A stretch of DNA of 64,000 nucleotides from contig NZ_FOWW01000013.1 in assembly GCF_900115565.1 (NCBI RefSeq), positions 1-64,000 on the forward strand, written 5' to 3'. Positions 1-7,688 of this stretch are shown piece by piece. The DNA is from Amycolatopsis arida (GTDB taxonomy: Bacteria; Actinomycetota; Actinomycetes; Mycobacteriales; Pseudonocardiaceae). Position 1 is the stretch's first letter. Each line of letters starts with the position of its first letter. Below the pieces are notes generated by a model that ran no database searches, was not told the DNA's origin, and saw only the letters and a program-made list of their open reading frames with translations. The translations under genes and the position numbers were made by a program.

Positions 1-293
1 TCCACCACGCACGGCACCCCGGTGAAGTCCTGCATGATCACCCGCGCCGGGGTGAACTGGATCTCCACCGACGGATCCGCCGCCGGATCCCACCCCGCCA
101 GCGCCCGCACGTGCTCGGCGGTGATGTTCACCCCGTCCTCGGTCCGCAGCAGGTTCTCCAGCAGGATCTTCAAGCTGTACGGAAGCCGCTCCGACCCCGC
201 CACCCGATCCAACCGGAACACCTCGTACGAGGCCTCACCAACCCGCAGCACATCCCGCGCGCCAAAGCTGTCCTTACTGGCAGGTGCAGTCAC
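1..293 (-). CDS. acnA: Aconitate hydratase, N-terminal part (cut by window edge)
   Basis: The reverse strand opens with GTG at 293 and reads about 97 residues without a stop to the window edge. The protein begins [15 protein letters not shown] and continues through [14 protein letters not shown] and [10 protein letters not shown]. These are the signature N-terminal segments of aconitase A/IRP1, the TCA-cycle enzyme that interconverts citrate and isocitrate through a 4Fe-4S cluster. The cluster cysteines lie beyond the edge. The start is chosen because the family usually begins about ten residues before the SFGAR-like segment. Recognition is by motif; the family is well conserved, so I am confident. 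Confidence 0.93.
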   Translation of the reverse strand, partial: MTAPASKDSFGARDVLRVGEASYEVFRLDRVAGSERLPYSLKILLENLLRTEDGVNITAEHVRALAGWDPAADPSVEIQFTPARVIMQDFTGVPCVV

Positions 294-360
294 GTCTCAC
301 TCCATCGGGCGACTCGGAGGGCACCGAACAGAGAGGGCGTACCCGGAATCGGCGGAGCTC

Positions 361-539
361 ATGCGTCCCGACCGGCCGTGGACCCACCGGCTGAACGCGC
401 GGCACATCACCGAGGACGACATCCTCACGGCCGCCCGGTCCCGCCAGGGGCTCGCGCGGATGGACCAGGTCCGCTTCGCGGTGCTGGAGACCTCCGGGTC
501 GACGGCATCGTCCCGGCGACGACCGGGAAGACCGGGTAG
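361..539 (+). pseudogene. Remnant of a DUF421 (YetF-like) membrane protein C-terminus
   Basis: An in-frame segment from 361 reads MRPDRPWTHRLNARHITEDD and then an ILTAARSRQGLARMDQVRFA-type stretch. This resembles the cytoplasmic C-terminal domain of DUF421/YetF proteins, which ends in a beta strand of the form AVLExxGxISVIP. At about 495 the match moves to the next frame, where RVDGIVPATTGKTG and a stop at 537-539 complete the domain. The N-terminal membrane half is absent. I read this as a frameshifted 3' fragment in the 326-base gap between aconitase and the downstream oxidoreductase. The family assignment rests on a short motif and could be wrong. Confidence 0.42.
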
Positions 540-619
540 TCCGCCCCGCTCCGGATGCCCGGGACCGGCCTCGCCGGGAGAATGGGCCGGACCGGCTGGC
601 GGCAGGGAGGGGACTTGCG

Positions 620-1975
620 ATGCCAGAGAGCGTGGACGTGGTGGTGGTCGGGATGGGTCCCGGCGGTGAGGCGCTCGCCGGGCGCCTCGCGGAGGCCGGG
701 CTGTCGGTGGTGGCGGTCGAGTCGCGGCTGGTGGGCGGCGAGTGCCCGTACTACGGGTGCGTGCCGAGCAAGATGATGATCCGGGCGGCGAACGCGCTCG
801 CCGAGGCCCGCCGGGTGCCGGCGCTGGCCGGGGACGGCAGCGTGGCGCCGGACTTCGGGCCGGTCGCGCGGCGGATCAGGGCGGAGGCCACCGACGACTG
901 GAACGACCAGGTGGCGGCGGACCGTTTCACCGGCACGGGCGGGCGGCTGGTCCGCGGCACGGCCATGCTCACCGGCCCCCGCACGGTACGGGCGGGCGAG
1001 CAGGAGTTCACCGCACGCAGGGCGGTCGTGCTGAACAGCGGCACCGAGCCCGCGGTCCCGCCGATCCCGGGGCTGGCCGGCACCCCGTTCTGGACCAACC
1101 GGGAGGCGGTGGCGGCCGAGGAGGCGCCGCGATCGCTGGTCGTGCTCGGCGCCGGGGCGATCGGCCTCGAGCTGGCCCAGGCGTTCGCCCGGTTCGGCAC
1201 GCGGGTGGCGGTGGTCGAGGCCGCCGACCGGGTCCTGCCGCCGGAGGAGCCGGAGGCCGGCGACACCCTCGCCGGGGTGCTCACCGGGGAGGGGCTCGCG
1301 CTGCACACCGGGGCCCGCGCCGAGCGGGTGGACCACGACGGCACCGGGTTCACGGTGGCGTTGCCCGACCGGGAGTTACGGGCCGAGCGGCTGCTGGTGG
1401 CGACCGGGCGGCGCACCGACCTCGCCGGGTTGGGGCTGGCCCGCATCGGGGTCGACACCGACCGGCCGTTCGTCGAGCCGGACGAGCGGATGCGCGTGGC
1501 CGACGGCGTGTACGCGATCGGTGACATGACCGGCAAGGGGGGCTTCACCCACGTGTCGATGTACCAGGCCGCGATCGCCGCCAGGGACATCCTCGGTGAG
1601 CCGGGGCCGCCGGCGGAGTACCACGCCGTGCCGCGAGTGACGTTCACCGATCCGGAGGTCGGCGCGGTCGGGCTGACCGAGGCGCAGGCCAGGGACCGCG
1701 GGCTCACCGTGCGCACCGCGGCGGTGACCGTGCCGACCTCGGCCCGCGGCTGGATCCACGGGCCCGGCAACGAGGGGTTGATCAAGCTGGTCGAGGACGC
1801 CGAGCGGGGCGTGCTGGTCGGCGCCACCGCGGTCGGGCCACACGGCGGCGAGGTGCTCTCCGCGCTGGCCGTGGCCGTGCACGCCGAGGTCCCGACCGAG
1901 CGGCTGCGCGCGATGATCTACGCCTACCCCACCTTCCACCGCGCGATCGAGGACGCGCTCGGCCGGCTCCACTGA
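620..1975 (+). CDS. FAD-dependent pyridine nucleotide-disulfide oxidoreductase
   Basis: The 451-residue protein is a class I flavin disulfide reductase (dihydrolipoamide dehydrogenase, glutathione/mercuric reductase family). The N-terminal dinucleotide fold is VVVVGMGPGGEALAGRLAEAG. The redox-active pair is GGECPYYGCVPSK near residues 40-52, two cysteines four residues apart as in the family. A second Rossmann motif, VVLGAGAIGLELAQAF, lies near 175-190 (NAD(P)H site). The FAD motif VYAIGDMTG is near 295. The C-terminal dimerisation domain ends with the AYPTFHRAIEDAL segment, which normally carries the catalytic His-Glu pair and here retains H and E. A GGAGGGG-like ribosome site sits 9 bases before the ATG. 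The substrate is unknown; no lipoyl partner genes are adjacent. A remnant of a close relative lies at 5584. Confidence 0.9.
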   Translation: MPESVDVVVVGMGPGGEALAGRLAEAGLSVVAVESRLVGGECPYYGCVPSKMMIRAANALAEARRVPALAGDGSVAPDFGPVARRIRAEATDDWNDQVAADRFTGTGGRLVRGTAMLTGPRTVRAGEQEFTARRAVVLNSGTEPAVPPIPGLAGTPFWTNREAVAAEEAPRSLVVLGAGAIGLELAQAFARFGTRVAVVEAADRVLPPEEPEAGDTLAGVLTGEGLALHTGARAERVDHDGTGFTVALPDRELRAERLLVATGRRTDLAGLGLARIGVDTDRPFVEPDERMRVADGVYAIGDMTGKGGFTHVSMYQAAIAARDILGEPGPPAEYHAVPRVTFTDPEVGAVGLTEAQARDRGLTVRTAAVTVPTSARGWIHGPGNEGLIKLVEDAERGVLVGATAVGPHGGEVLSALAVAVHAEVPTERLRAMIYAYPTFHRAIEDALGRLH

Positions 1976-2056
1976 GTCCGCCGGTGGAGGGACCGGCCCG
2001 GATCAGCGGCTGCCCCGATCACGTGGCCCGCTGTGCTCGGCGTCACGCGGTCGGGT

Positions 2057-2062
2057 TAGGCT
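2057..2062 (+). promoter_or_regulatory. -10 element for a leaderless transcript
   Basis: TAGGCT ends nine bases before the ATG at 2072. In actinomycetes a TANNNT hexamer at this spacing typically places the transcription start on the initiation codon, so the downstream gene is probably leaderless. This decides the ATG at 2072 over the GTG at 2063, which would fall upstream of the inferred transcript start. No convincing -35 is visible. Confidence 0.5.
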
Positions 2063-2071
2063 GTGGAAGTC

Positions 2072-2464
2072 ATGACGACAGTGCATGACTCTCTCGCCGA
2101 GCACATCGCTCGGTTCACCGCCGCCTTCAACACCGGCGACGCCGCCGCCCTCGACCAGCTGTACGACGAGGCCGGCGTGCTCGTCCCGTTCCCCGGCCAC
2201 CTCGTCACCGGCCCGCGCCGGGCCAGCGCCTACGAGCCGCTGCTCGCCCTGGGCCTGCCGATGCGCGCCGAGCTGCGACACGCCTACGTGGCCGGCGAGG
2301 TGGCGCTGATCGTGGTGGACTGGTCGATCCGCGGCACCGCGCGGGACGGCACCGCGCACGACATGGCCGGCACGGCGGCCGACGTGGTGCGCCGCACCCC
2401 CGACGGGCAGTGGCGCTACCTGGTCGACAACCCCTTCGGCACCGCGGCCCCACCCACCCCGTGA
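2072..2464 (+). CDS. SnoaL-like/NTF2-fold small protein
   Basis: This is a 130-residue protein of the NTF2-like (DUF4440/SnoaL) superfamily. The N-terminal helix HIARFTAAFNTGDAAALDQLY is the standard opening of these cone-shaped folds, followed by a beta-rich half ending RTPDGQWRYLVDNPFG. Members act as hydrolases, isomerases, ketosteroid-isomerase-like enzymes or ligand binders, and the sequence does not identify the reaction. The gene stands alone, convergent with the regulator at 2786. The start at 2072 follows the leaderless promoter element just upstream. Confidence 0.7.
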   Translation: MTTVHDSLAEHIARFTAAFNTGDAAALDQLYDEAGVLVPFPGHLVTGPRRASAYEPLLALGLPMRAELRHAYVAGEVALIVVDWSIRGTARDGTAHDMAGTAADVVRRTPDGQWRYLVDNPFGTAAPPTP

Positions 2465-2554
2465 CCCTGCGCCGAGATCGGTGCCGCCGTCACCGAAGCC
2501 GGCGCCACCTCGCGCAAATGCCCACTGTCCATTGTGTCCGAACGTCGGAGATCG

Positions 2555-2597
2555 GGACGGGAGTGGGAGCCCTCGTGCGGCGCTCCCACTCCCGTCC
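2555..2597. terminator. Strong bidirectional hairpin between convergent genes
   Basis: A perfect 16-base inverted repeat (arms 2555-2570 and 2582-2597; left arm GGACGGGAGTGGGAGC) encloses an 11-base loop. It lies between the convergent SnoaL-like gene (ends 2464) and response regulator (ends 2786), so it probably terminates both transcripts. There is no U-tract, as is usual in high-GC actinomycetes. The rest of the 2465-2785 gap holds a weaker imperfect repeat around 2640-2706 and no gene I can support. Confidence 0.8.
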
Positions 2598-2785
2598 GAG
2601 GTGCGGCGTACTCAGTCGGCTCAGGTGCAGGTGGACCCGTTCAGGGGGTGAAGCCCGCCGGCCGGTGTGACGTGCGAACCGGTGAGTGGGCGGCTTCATC
2701 CTGAGGCTGGGAGCGCTCGCAGGTACGTGAGGCGTCGGTGCGATGTCAAGGAGCCGGGATGCCGCCGCGACGAGCCGGACGCTGG

Positions 2786-3454
2786 TCAGCTCGCCGGCCC
2801 GCGCGGGGTGACCAGGCCGCTCTCGTAGGCGAACACCACGAGCTGGGCGCGGTCGCGGGCGCCCAGCTTGCCCATCGCCCGGCTCACGTGCGTCTTCGCG
2901 GTGGTTGGGCTGATCACCATGTGCGCGGCGATCTCGTCGTTGGACAGGCCCCGTGCCACCAGCGCCACCACCTCGCGTTCCCGCCGGGTCAGCACGTCCA
3001 GCCCCGGTACCGGCTCCGCCCGCGGCGCCCGCGCGACGAACTCGCCGATCAGCCTGCGGGTGATGGTGGGGGAGAGCAGCGCGTCCCCGCGGGCCGCGAC
3101 CCGGACCGCCTGCACCATGTCCGCCGGCTCGATGTCTTTCACCAGGAACCCGGTGGCGCCGGCCCGGAGCGCGGCGAAGACGTACTCGTCGAGCCCGTAG
3201 TTGGTCAGGATCACCACGCGCACGCCGGCGAGGTCGGGGTCGGTGGCGATCCGCCGGGTGGTGTCGATGCCGTCGAGCACGGGCATCTGGATGTCGACCA
3301 GCGCCACGTCCGGCCGGTGCCGCGCGGCCAACTCGACACCGGCTCGCCCGTCCGCGGCCTCGCCGATCACCTCGATGTCGTCCTCGGCGTCGAGCAGCGC
3401 GCGGAACCCACCGCGGATGAGTGGCTGGTCGTCGACGAGCAGCACGCGGATCAC
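2786..3454 (-). CDS. NarL/LuxR-family response regulator
   Basis: The 222-residue protein has an N-terminal receiver (VLLVDDQPLIRGGF; phosphoacceptor Asp in ALVDIQMPVLDG; conserved Lys in GFLVKDIEPADM). A C-terminal LuxR-type helix-turn-helix begins at about 150 (LTRREREVVALVARGLSNDE, then AKTHVSRAMGKL). It is a DNA-binding transcription factor activated by phosphorylation. Its GTG start overlaps the stop of the upstream histidine kinase by four bases (GTGA), so the two form a co-translated two-component pair. The targets are not evident from the sequence. Confidence 0.95.
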   Translation of the reverse strand: MIRVLLVDDQPLIRGGFRALLDAEDDIEVIGEAADGRAGVELAARHRPDVALVDIQMPVLDGIDTTRRIATDPDLAGVRVVILTNYGLDEYVFAALRAGATGFLVKDIEPADMVQAVRVAARGDALLSPTITRRLIGEFVARAPRAEPVPGLDVLTRREREVVALVARGLSNDEIAAHMVISPTTAKTHVSRAMGKLGARDRAQLVVFAYESGLVTPRGPAS

Positions 3455-4602
3455 GACGAGGCCCCGAGCGGCAGCTCGGCGTGCACGGTGAACCCGCCGT
3501 CCTGGCGGGCGCCGGTGTACAACCGCCCGCCGAGCGCGGCGACTCGCTCACGCATGCCGGTCAACCCGGTGCCCGGGGCCGCGACCGAGCCCGGGGTCGC
3601 GGCCCCGTCGTCGTCCACCCGCACCGTCAGGGTGTCCGCGCCGTAGCCGAGGCACACCGTCGCCGTCGCCGACCCGGCGTGCCGGCCGACGTTGGTGAGT
3701 GCCTCCTGCACGATCCGGTACGCGGCCCGGTCCACCTCGTCGGGCAGCGGCCGGGGCTCGCCGTCGACGGTCACGGTGGCCGGTACCCCGGCGGCGACGG
3801 AGCGCCGGACGAGGTCGGCCAGCCGGCCTAGCCCGGCGAGTGTTGCCCGGTCGGCGGGATCGCGCAGGACCTCCAGCGTGGCGCGCAGCTCCCTGGTCGC
3901 CTCGGTCGCAGCCTCCCGCACCGCGAGCAGCGCCTCGGGCACCTCGGCGCCGCGCTTGCGGGCCAGGTGCACCGCCACCCCCGCCTGCACCTTGATCACC
4001 GAGATGCTGGAGGTGAGCGAGTCGTGCAGCTCCCGCGCGATTCGCAGCCGCTCCTCCCCGGCGCGGCGCAGCGCGACCTCCTCCCTGGTGCGCTCGGCCT
4101 CCGCGGCGCGACGCTCGACCTGCTCGAGGTAGGCCCTGCGGTGCCGGGTGACGGCGCCGGCCACGGCGGCCACGACGAACCAGCCGACCGGCAGGATGGC
4201 GTCCTGGACGGCCTTCGCGTCGAGCGTGCCGCCCGCGGCGGCCAGGTTACCGGCCACCGCGAGCACGGTGAGCGCCAGCACCACGGCGATCGCCAGCGCC
4301 CGGTGGCCGGCGGCGACGGCGGTGTAGATCGCGACCAGCACCGGCACCGTCGCGATCGGACCCGGCTCCACGCGGACGGTGTAGCCGAGGACGCAGACCA
4401 GGCTGACCAGCAGCACGATTCGGGGCGCCCGCCGGCGCGCGGCCAGCACGAGACCGCCGGCCAGCGCCAGGCCGCTGTCGAGGGCGAGGTCGAGCGGTGC
4501 GCGCGGCCCGGCGGCGAGCACTCCGTCGAGGAGCACGAGGGCGGCGACACCGCCGGCCAGCGCGAGGTCCCCGTACCGGCGCCACCCCACCCCGAACCGC
4601 AT
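3451..4602 (-). CDS. NarL-type sensor histidine kinase (HisKA_3)
   Basis: The 383-residue kinase has about six hydrophobic segments in the first 150 residues, including LALAGGVAALVLLDGVLA and IVLLVSLVCVLGYTV, with no obvious large sensor loop. A short coiled coil rich in Arg and Glu follows. The HisKA_3 phosphoacceptor is in RIARELHDSLTSSISVI, and the ATPase domain carries IVQEALTNVGRHA (N box), VRVDDDG and TGLTGMRERV. It autophosphorylates on His and donates to the regulator at 2786, with which it overlaps by four bases. ATG at 4602 is chosen because TAGGGT at 4610-4615 sits seven bases upstream, implying a leaderless transcript; longer in-frame extensions lack hydrophobic or conserved content. 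Confidence 0.93.
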   Translation of the reverse strand: MRFGVGWRRYGDLALAGGVAALVLLDGVLAAGPRAPLDLALDSGLALAGGLVLAARRRAPRIVLLVSLVCVLGYTVRVEPGPIATVPVLVAIYTAVAAGHRALAIAVVLALTVLAVAGNLAAAGGTLDAKAVQDAILPVGWFVVAAVAGAVTRHRRAYLEQVERRAAEAERTREEVALRRAGEERLRIARELHDSLTSSISVIKVQAGVAVHLARKRGAEVPEALLAVREAATEATRELRATLEVLRDPADRATLAGLGRLADLVRRSVAAGVPATVTVDGEPRPLPDEVDRAAYRIVQEALTNVGRHAGSATATVCLGYGADTLTVRVDDDGAATPGSVAAPGTGLTGMRERVAALGGRLYTGARQDGGFTVHAELPLGASS

Positions 4603-4609
4603 AACGGGA

Positions 4610-4615
4610 ACCCTA
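4610..4615 (-). promoter_or_regulatory. -10 element of the two-component operon
   Basis: On the reverse strand TAGGGT is followed by seven bases and then the ATG at 4602, the spacing of a leaderless actinomycete promoter. It would drive the kinase and regulator together. Confidence 0.5.
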
Positions 4616-4792
4616 ACCGGGTGACCGGCGGATGTCGTTCTCCGCTTGGCGTACTTCCCCGGAAGTAGTCGCCGGTGGCCCTGCGCCGCCGGGACCAACG
4701 CCCACTGCCTTCGCCGAGACGACGACATCCCACGGCGCGGCGAGCAGGATTCGACGGCGAGGAATCGGACGACGGGAGAGGAAACGAACGCC

Positions 4793-5431
4793 ATGATGTT
4801 CATCGAGGTCTTCGCCGTGCGCGGCGCACTGGACGACGAGCGGCGCCGGCGCATCGGCGAGCGGCTGGTGACCGACCTGATGCCGGACACCGGTGACGCG
4901 CCGGCCGAGGTGATGGAGGCCGGCCGGTCGATCACGCAGGTCGTGTTTCACGAGCCGGTGGACTGGTACGTCGGCGGCGCGCGGGCCGATGCCTCCGCGC
5001 CGCGCTACCTGGTGCGGGCCAGCGTGCCCGAGGACTGGCGGGAGCAGATGGGCGAGCACCTCGTCAGGGTGTTCACCGCGGTGCTCGCCGACGTGGACGA
5101 CGACCCCGACCGGCTGTACCGGCAGCCGGACGCGTGGATCCACGTGGTCGGCGTGCCCGAGGGCGGGTGCGGGGTGCGCGGCGAGGTGGTCGGCTCGCTC
5201 GACATCGTCAAGATGATCACCAGGTCGTACCGGGACTCGCCGGACCGGTTCGACCGGGAGGTGCCGCCGGGCCGCGGTCTCGACCCGGTGTGCGGCATGG
5301 TCGTCCCGTTGGAGCACGCGGTCGTCACCCGGGAGCACGAGGGCACCACGTATGCCTTCTGCAGCAAGGGCTGCGCCGACGTCTTCGCCGAGGAGACCGG
5401 GGTTACGGAGACCAGGAACGCCACGGTGTGA
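4793..5431 (+). CDS. Duplicated tautomerase-like domains fused to a YHS metal domain
   Basis: The protein has 212 residues. Residues 1-65 (MFIEVFAVRGALDDERRRRI, then TQVVFHEPVDWYVGG) and about 70-150 (RYLVRASVPEDWREQMGEHL, then DAWIHVVGVPEGG) look like two copies of a 4-oxalocrotonate-tautomerase-type beta-alpha-beta unit. Active tautomerases use an N-terminal proline exposed after Met removal; here the first copy starts MMF or MF, so that residue is missing. The C-terminus (from about 165) is a YHS domain: DPVCGMVV, then YAFCSKGCADVF, whose cysteines bind a metal ion in heavy-metal ATPases and related proteins. Start at 4793 is preceded by GGGAGAGGAAA. Function is inferred only as a metal-linked pseudo-tautomerase. 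A repeat element follows 11 bases after the stop. Confidence 0.72.
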   Translation: MMFIEVFAVRGALDDERRRRIGERLVTDLMPDTGDAPAEVMEAGRSITQVVFHEPVDWYVGGARADASAPRYLVRASVPEDWREQMGEHLVRVFTAVLADVDDDPDRLYRQPDAWIHVVGVPEGGCGVRGEVVGSLDIVKMITRSYRDSPDRFDREVPPGRGLDPVCGMVVPLEHAVVTREHEGTTYAFCSKGCADVFAEETGVTETRNATV

Positions 5432-5442
5432 GGGAGCTCCGG

Positions 5443-5553
5443 CCCGCCACCTCCGACCTTCCCGCGGTGGTCCGCGCCAGATCCGGTCTGGCGGACCACC
5501 GCGGCTCGTCTGCGCCCCAGGGGTGACGCCACGACGAGCCGAGGAGGCCGATG
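5443..5553. repeat. Double-palindrome intergenic repeat, copy A
   Basis: This roughly 111-base stretch is nearly the same as 7574-7688. It holds two successive inverted repeats: a long near-perfect palindrome centred near 5483 (arms GCGGTGGTCCGC and its complement) and a second hairpin with arms CGGCTCGTC and GACGAGCCG. The element begins just after a stop codon and ends with a ribosome site and ATG (5551), as does copy B. The gene that should follow is missing: after a few codons resembling the FMN-reductase start, a fragment of another gene is joined. From 5650 to about 5880 I see no supportable gene. Confidence 0.75.
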
Positions 5554-5583
5554 CCACTGAACCCAACCACCCGCCACCGCGGA

Positions 5584-5649
5584 TCGGGCCGCACGGCGGC
5601 GAGATCCTCTCCACGCTGGCCGTGGCCGTGCACGCCGAGGGCCCGAGCC
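5584..5649 (+). pseudogene. Fragment of a flavin disulfide reductase C-terminus
   Basis: The stretch encodes IGPHGGEILSTLAVAVHAEG. This parallels VGPHGGEVLSALAVAVHAEV in the dimerisation domain of the oxidoreductase at 620-1975, and the DNA is close to base-for-base similar. No other part of such a gene is present. It is joined to copy A of the repeat, so it looks like a recombination scar from a second reductase gene. Confidence 0.62.
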
Positions 5650-5898
5650 GCCCACCAACCGGCGGCCATGTCCGCCCTCCTCGTCCGCGGCGGAGCCGGC
5701 CCGCTGCCGTCGCCGACCATCGCGGCTGGTGCACCGTCTCAGCCGGTCGGTTCAGCACCATGACCCGAACGTCGGCACGCCCGGGAGTGCTGGGGCAGCA
5801 AAAGATGCGCTGTACGGGTGATAGTCGCGGTGGGCCGCGTTTTCGCCGCCGCCGATCGGTAAACCTGGGGAACGCCGGGGATCTGCTGGGGAGAAGGC

Positions 5899-6180
5899 AT
5901 GGGAATCCACGCCAGGCCGGTCCGCGTCCTGCTGGCTGACGACGAGGAGGTGGTCAGACGGGGATTCAAGTCCCTTGTGGACGTCGAACCCGGGATGGTG
6001 GTGGTCGGTGAGGCGGCGCACCAGGCGGAGGCCCTCGCCCTGTGCGCCACACTGCGTCCGGCCCTCGTCGTCGTCGAGATCACCATCGCCGACCACGGGA
6101 TCGGCGACCTGGTCGCCGCCCTGCGCCAGCCGGTCGTGCCGGTGGCGAGCGCGGGGTGGTGGGGTGACCGAACGCGGAGG
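5899..6180 (+). pseudogene. Truncated response-regulator receiver domain
   Basis: From ATG 5899, about 85 residues match a NarL-type receiver: VRVLLADDEEVVRRGFKSLV, then VVGEAAHQAEALALC and VVVEITIADHGIGDL. The residue that should be the phosphoacceptor Asp is Glu, and the match stops before the Lys-containing beta strand. From about 6164 the MFS gene takes over in another frame. The reading frame stays open to 7515 only because it is an alternate frame of the transporter; that continuation has no receiver or DNA-binding character. I interpret it as the 5' remnant of a regulator gene fused out of frame to the MFS gene. A short expressed receiver fragment cannot be excluded. Confidence 0.55.
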
Positions 6181-7558
6181 ACGGCCGGCGCAGCGTCTGG
6201 TTCACCTGCTGGCCGGCGTCCAGTTGCTGGTGATGCTCACCGTGAACGTCCCGATCGTCGCCGTCCCGGTGATCCAGCGGCAGATGGGCGTGGCGCCGGT
6301 GCACAGCCAGTTCATCGTGACCACCTACGCCCTGGTGTGGGGCGCCCTGCTGCTGCTCGCCGGGCGGGTGGCCGATCTCGCCGGCCGGCGCCGTCCGCTG
6401 CTCGCCGGCCTGCTCCTGCTCGCCGCCGGCAGCGGCCTCGGGGCGGCCGCGCCGGCCACCCCGGTGTTGGTGGCCGCCAGGGCGATGCAGGGCGGTGGCG
6501 CCGCGCTGGCCGGCACCGCCGCGTTGTCGCTGCTGGTGACGCTCTTGCCGGACGGGCCGGCGCGGCGCCGCGCCTTCGCGCTGTTCGGCCAGATGACGGC
6601 GGTGGGCTCGGTGGCGGGGCTCGTGCTCGGCGGCGCGCTGACGGATCTGGTCGGCTGGCGCGCGATCTTCCTTCCCTCGCTGCTGCTGGCCGGCGCGCTG
6701 ATCGGCGGGGCCGCCCGGTGGGTACCCCCGGATGCCAGGTCGTTCTCCTGGCCCGAGTTCGACCTCCCCGGCGCGGCCACCGCCTCGGCCGGCATCGGCC
6801 TCCTCGTGTTCGCGATCAGCCGGGCCGAGCAGTCCACGGAGAAGGCCCTGGCGGGTGGCGCCGTGGCGGCGGCGCTGCTGGCCGCGTTCGCGCTGCTCGA
6901 ACGGCGCGCCGCGCACCCGCTGCTCCCGCTGTCGCTGGTGACCAGGCGGAACACCGTAGCAGCGCTGGTCGCGACGGTGCTCATCTGGAGCTCCTTCGCC
7001 TCACTGTTCTTCCACCTCGCGTTCCTGCTGCAGCGGGCGCTGCACTACACCCCGCTGCAGAGTGCGTTGGCCTACCTGCCGGTCACGGTCGCGACCGCGC
7101 TGTCCGGGCGGGTCGCCGCCGCCGGCCGGTTGAGCCCTCACCTGGGCCTGGTCACCCTCGGCGGTGGCCTCGCCATCGCCGCCGGCTCGGCCACGGTGAG
7201 CGCGGCCGGCGCCGGAGGCGGCTTCCTGTGGCCGGTGCTGCCCGGGCTCGTGCTCGCCGGAACCGGTCTCGGCCTGGCCATCGTCGCCATTCAGATTCTC
7301 GTGTTCCGCGGCGCCGCCGAACGTTCCAGCGGTGTGCTCGCCGGGCTGTTGACCACCGCCCAGGAGACGGCCTCCGCGGTGGGTACCACGGTGTTCGCCA
7401 CGCTGGCGGTGGCCATCGGCGGGCTCGGCGGCATCACCACCACGCTGTTCTGGGGTGCCGCCGCCGCGCTGGCCGGTGGGCTGCTCGGCGCCCTGCTGGC
7501 GCCGCGGCAGGGTAGCCGGTCCCTGCCGGCCCGCCCGTCGGGCGAGAGCCAGCCCTGA
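6164..7558 (+). CDS. MFS drug exporter, DHA2 (QacA/EmrB-like) family
   Basis: The 464-residue integral membrane protein shows about 12-14 hydrophobic helices. Family features are the opening LLAGVQLLVMLTVNVPIVAV, motif A-like GRVADLAGRRRPLLAG after helix 2, and the motif C region GSVAGLVLGGALTDLVGWR near residue 150. It would use the proton gradient to expel amphiphilic compounds. The GTG start at 6164 is taken because the first helix follows at once; upstream codons in this frame overlap the receiver remnant. The stop is followed after 15 bases by repeat copy B. Confidence 0.88.
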   Translation: MTERGGRPAQRLVHLLAGVQLLVMLTVNVPIVAVPVIQRQMGVAPVHSQFIVTTYALVWGALLLLAGRVADLAGRRRPLLAGLLLLAAGSGLGAAAPATPVLVAARAMQGGGAALAGTAALSLLVTLLPDGPARRRAFALFGQMTAVGSVAGLVLGGALTDLVGWRAIFLPSLLLAGALIGGAARWVPPDARSFSWPEFDLPGAATASAGIGLLVFAISRAEQSTEKALAGGAVAAALLAAFALLERRAAHPLLPLSLVTRRNTVAALVATVLIWSSFASLFFHLAFLLQRALHYTPLQSALAYLPVTVATALSGRVAAAGRLSPHLGLVTLGGGLAIAAGSATVSAAGAGGGFLWPVLPGLVLAGTGLGLAIVAIQILVFRGAAERSSGVLAGLLTTAQETASAVGTTVFATLAVAIGGLGGITTTLFWGAAAALAGGLLGALLAPRQGSRSLPARPSGESQP

Positions 7559-7573
7559 GTCGCCGGCTCGCGT

Positions 7574-7688
7574 CCGCCACCGCCGACCTTCCCCGCGCGG
7601 TGGTCCGCCAGATCCGATCTGGCGGACCACCGCGGCTCGTCTGGCGCCCCAGGGGTGACGCCACGACGAGCCGAGAGGAGGGCCGATG
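7574..7688. repeat. Double-palindrome intergenic repeat, copy B
   Basis: This is the second copy of the element at 5443. Its first half is a perfect 39-base palindrome at 7596-7634 (19-base arms around one central base; left arm starts CGCGGTGGTCCGCC). Its second half, 7633-7673, is a nested hairpin with arms CGGCTCGTC/GACGAGCCG, TGGCG/CGCCA and CCCC/GGGG. It follows the MFS stop by 15 bases and ends at the ribosome site and ATG of the FMN reductase. It may act as a terminator or attenuator for the boundary. Confidence 0.78.

Noticed and set aside
425-1336. 303-residue reverse-strand open frame over the reductase gene
   Set aside because: It is the antisense of a GC-rich gene; the product is a low-complexity Arg/Pro/Gly protein with no domain, whereas the forward frame is a clear flavoprotein.
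6181-7515. Continuation of the receiver frame through the MFS gene as one 538-residue protein
   Set aside because: After about residue 85 the translation is Arg/Gly-rich alternate-frame sequence, while the other frame is an intact transporter.
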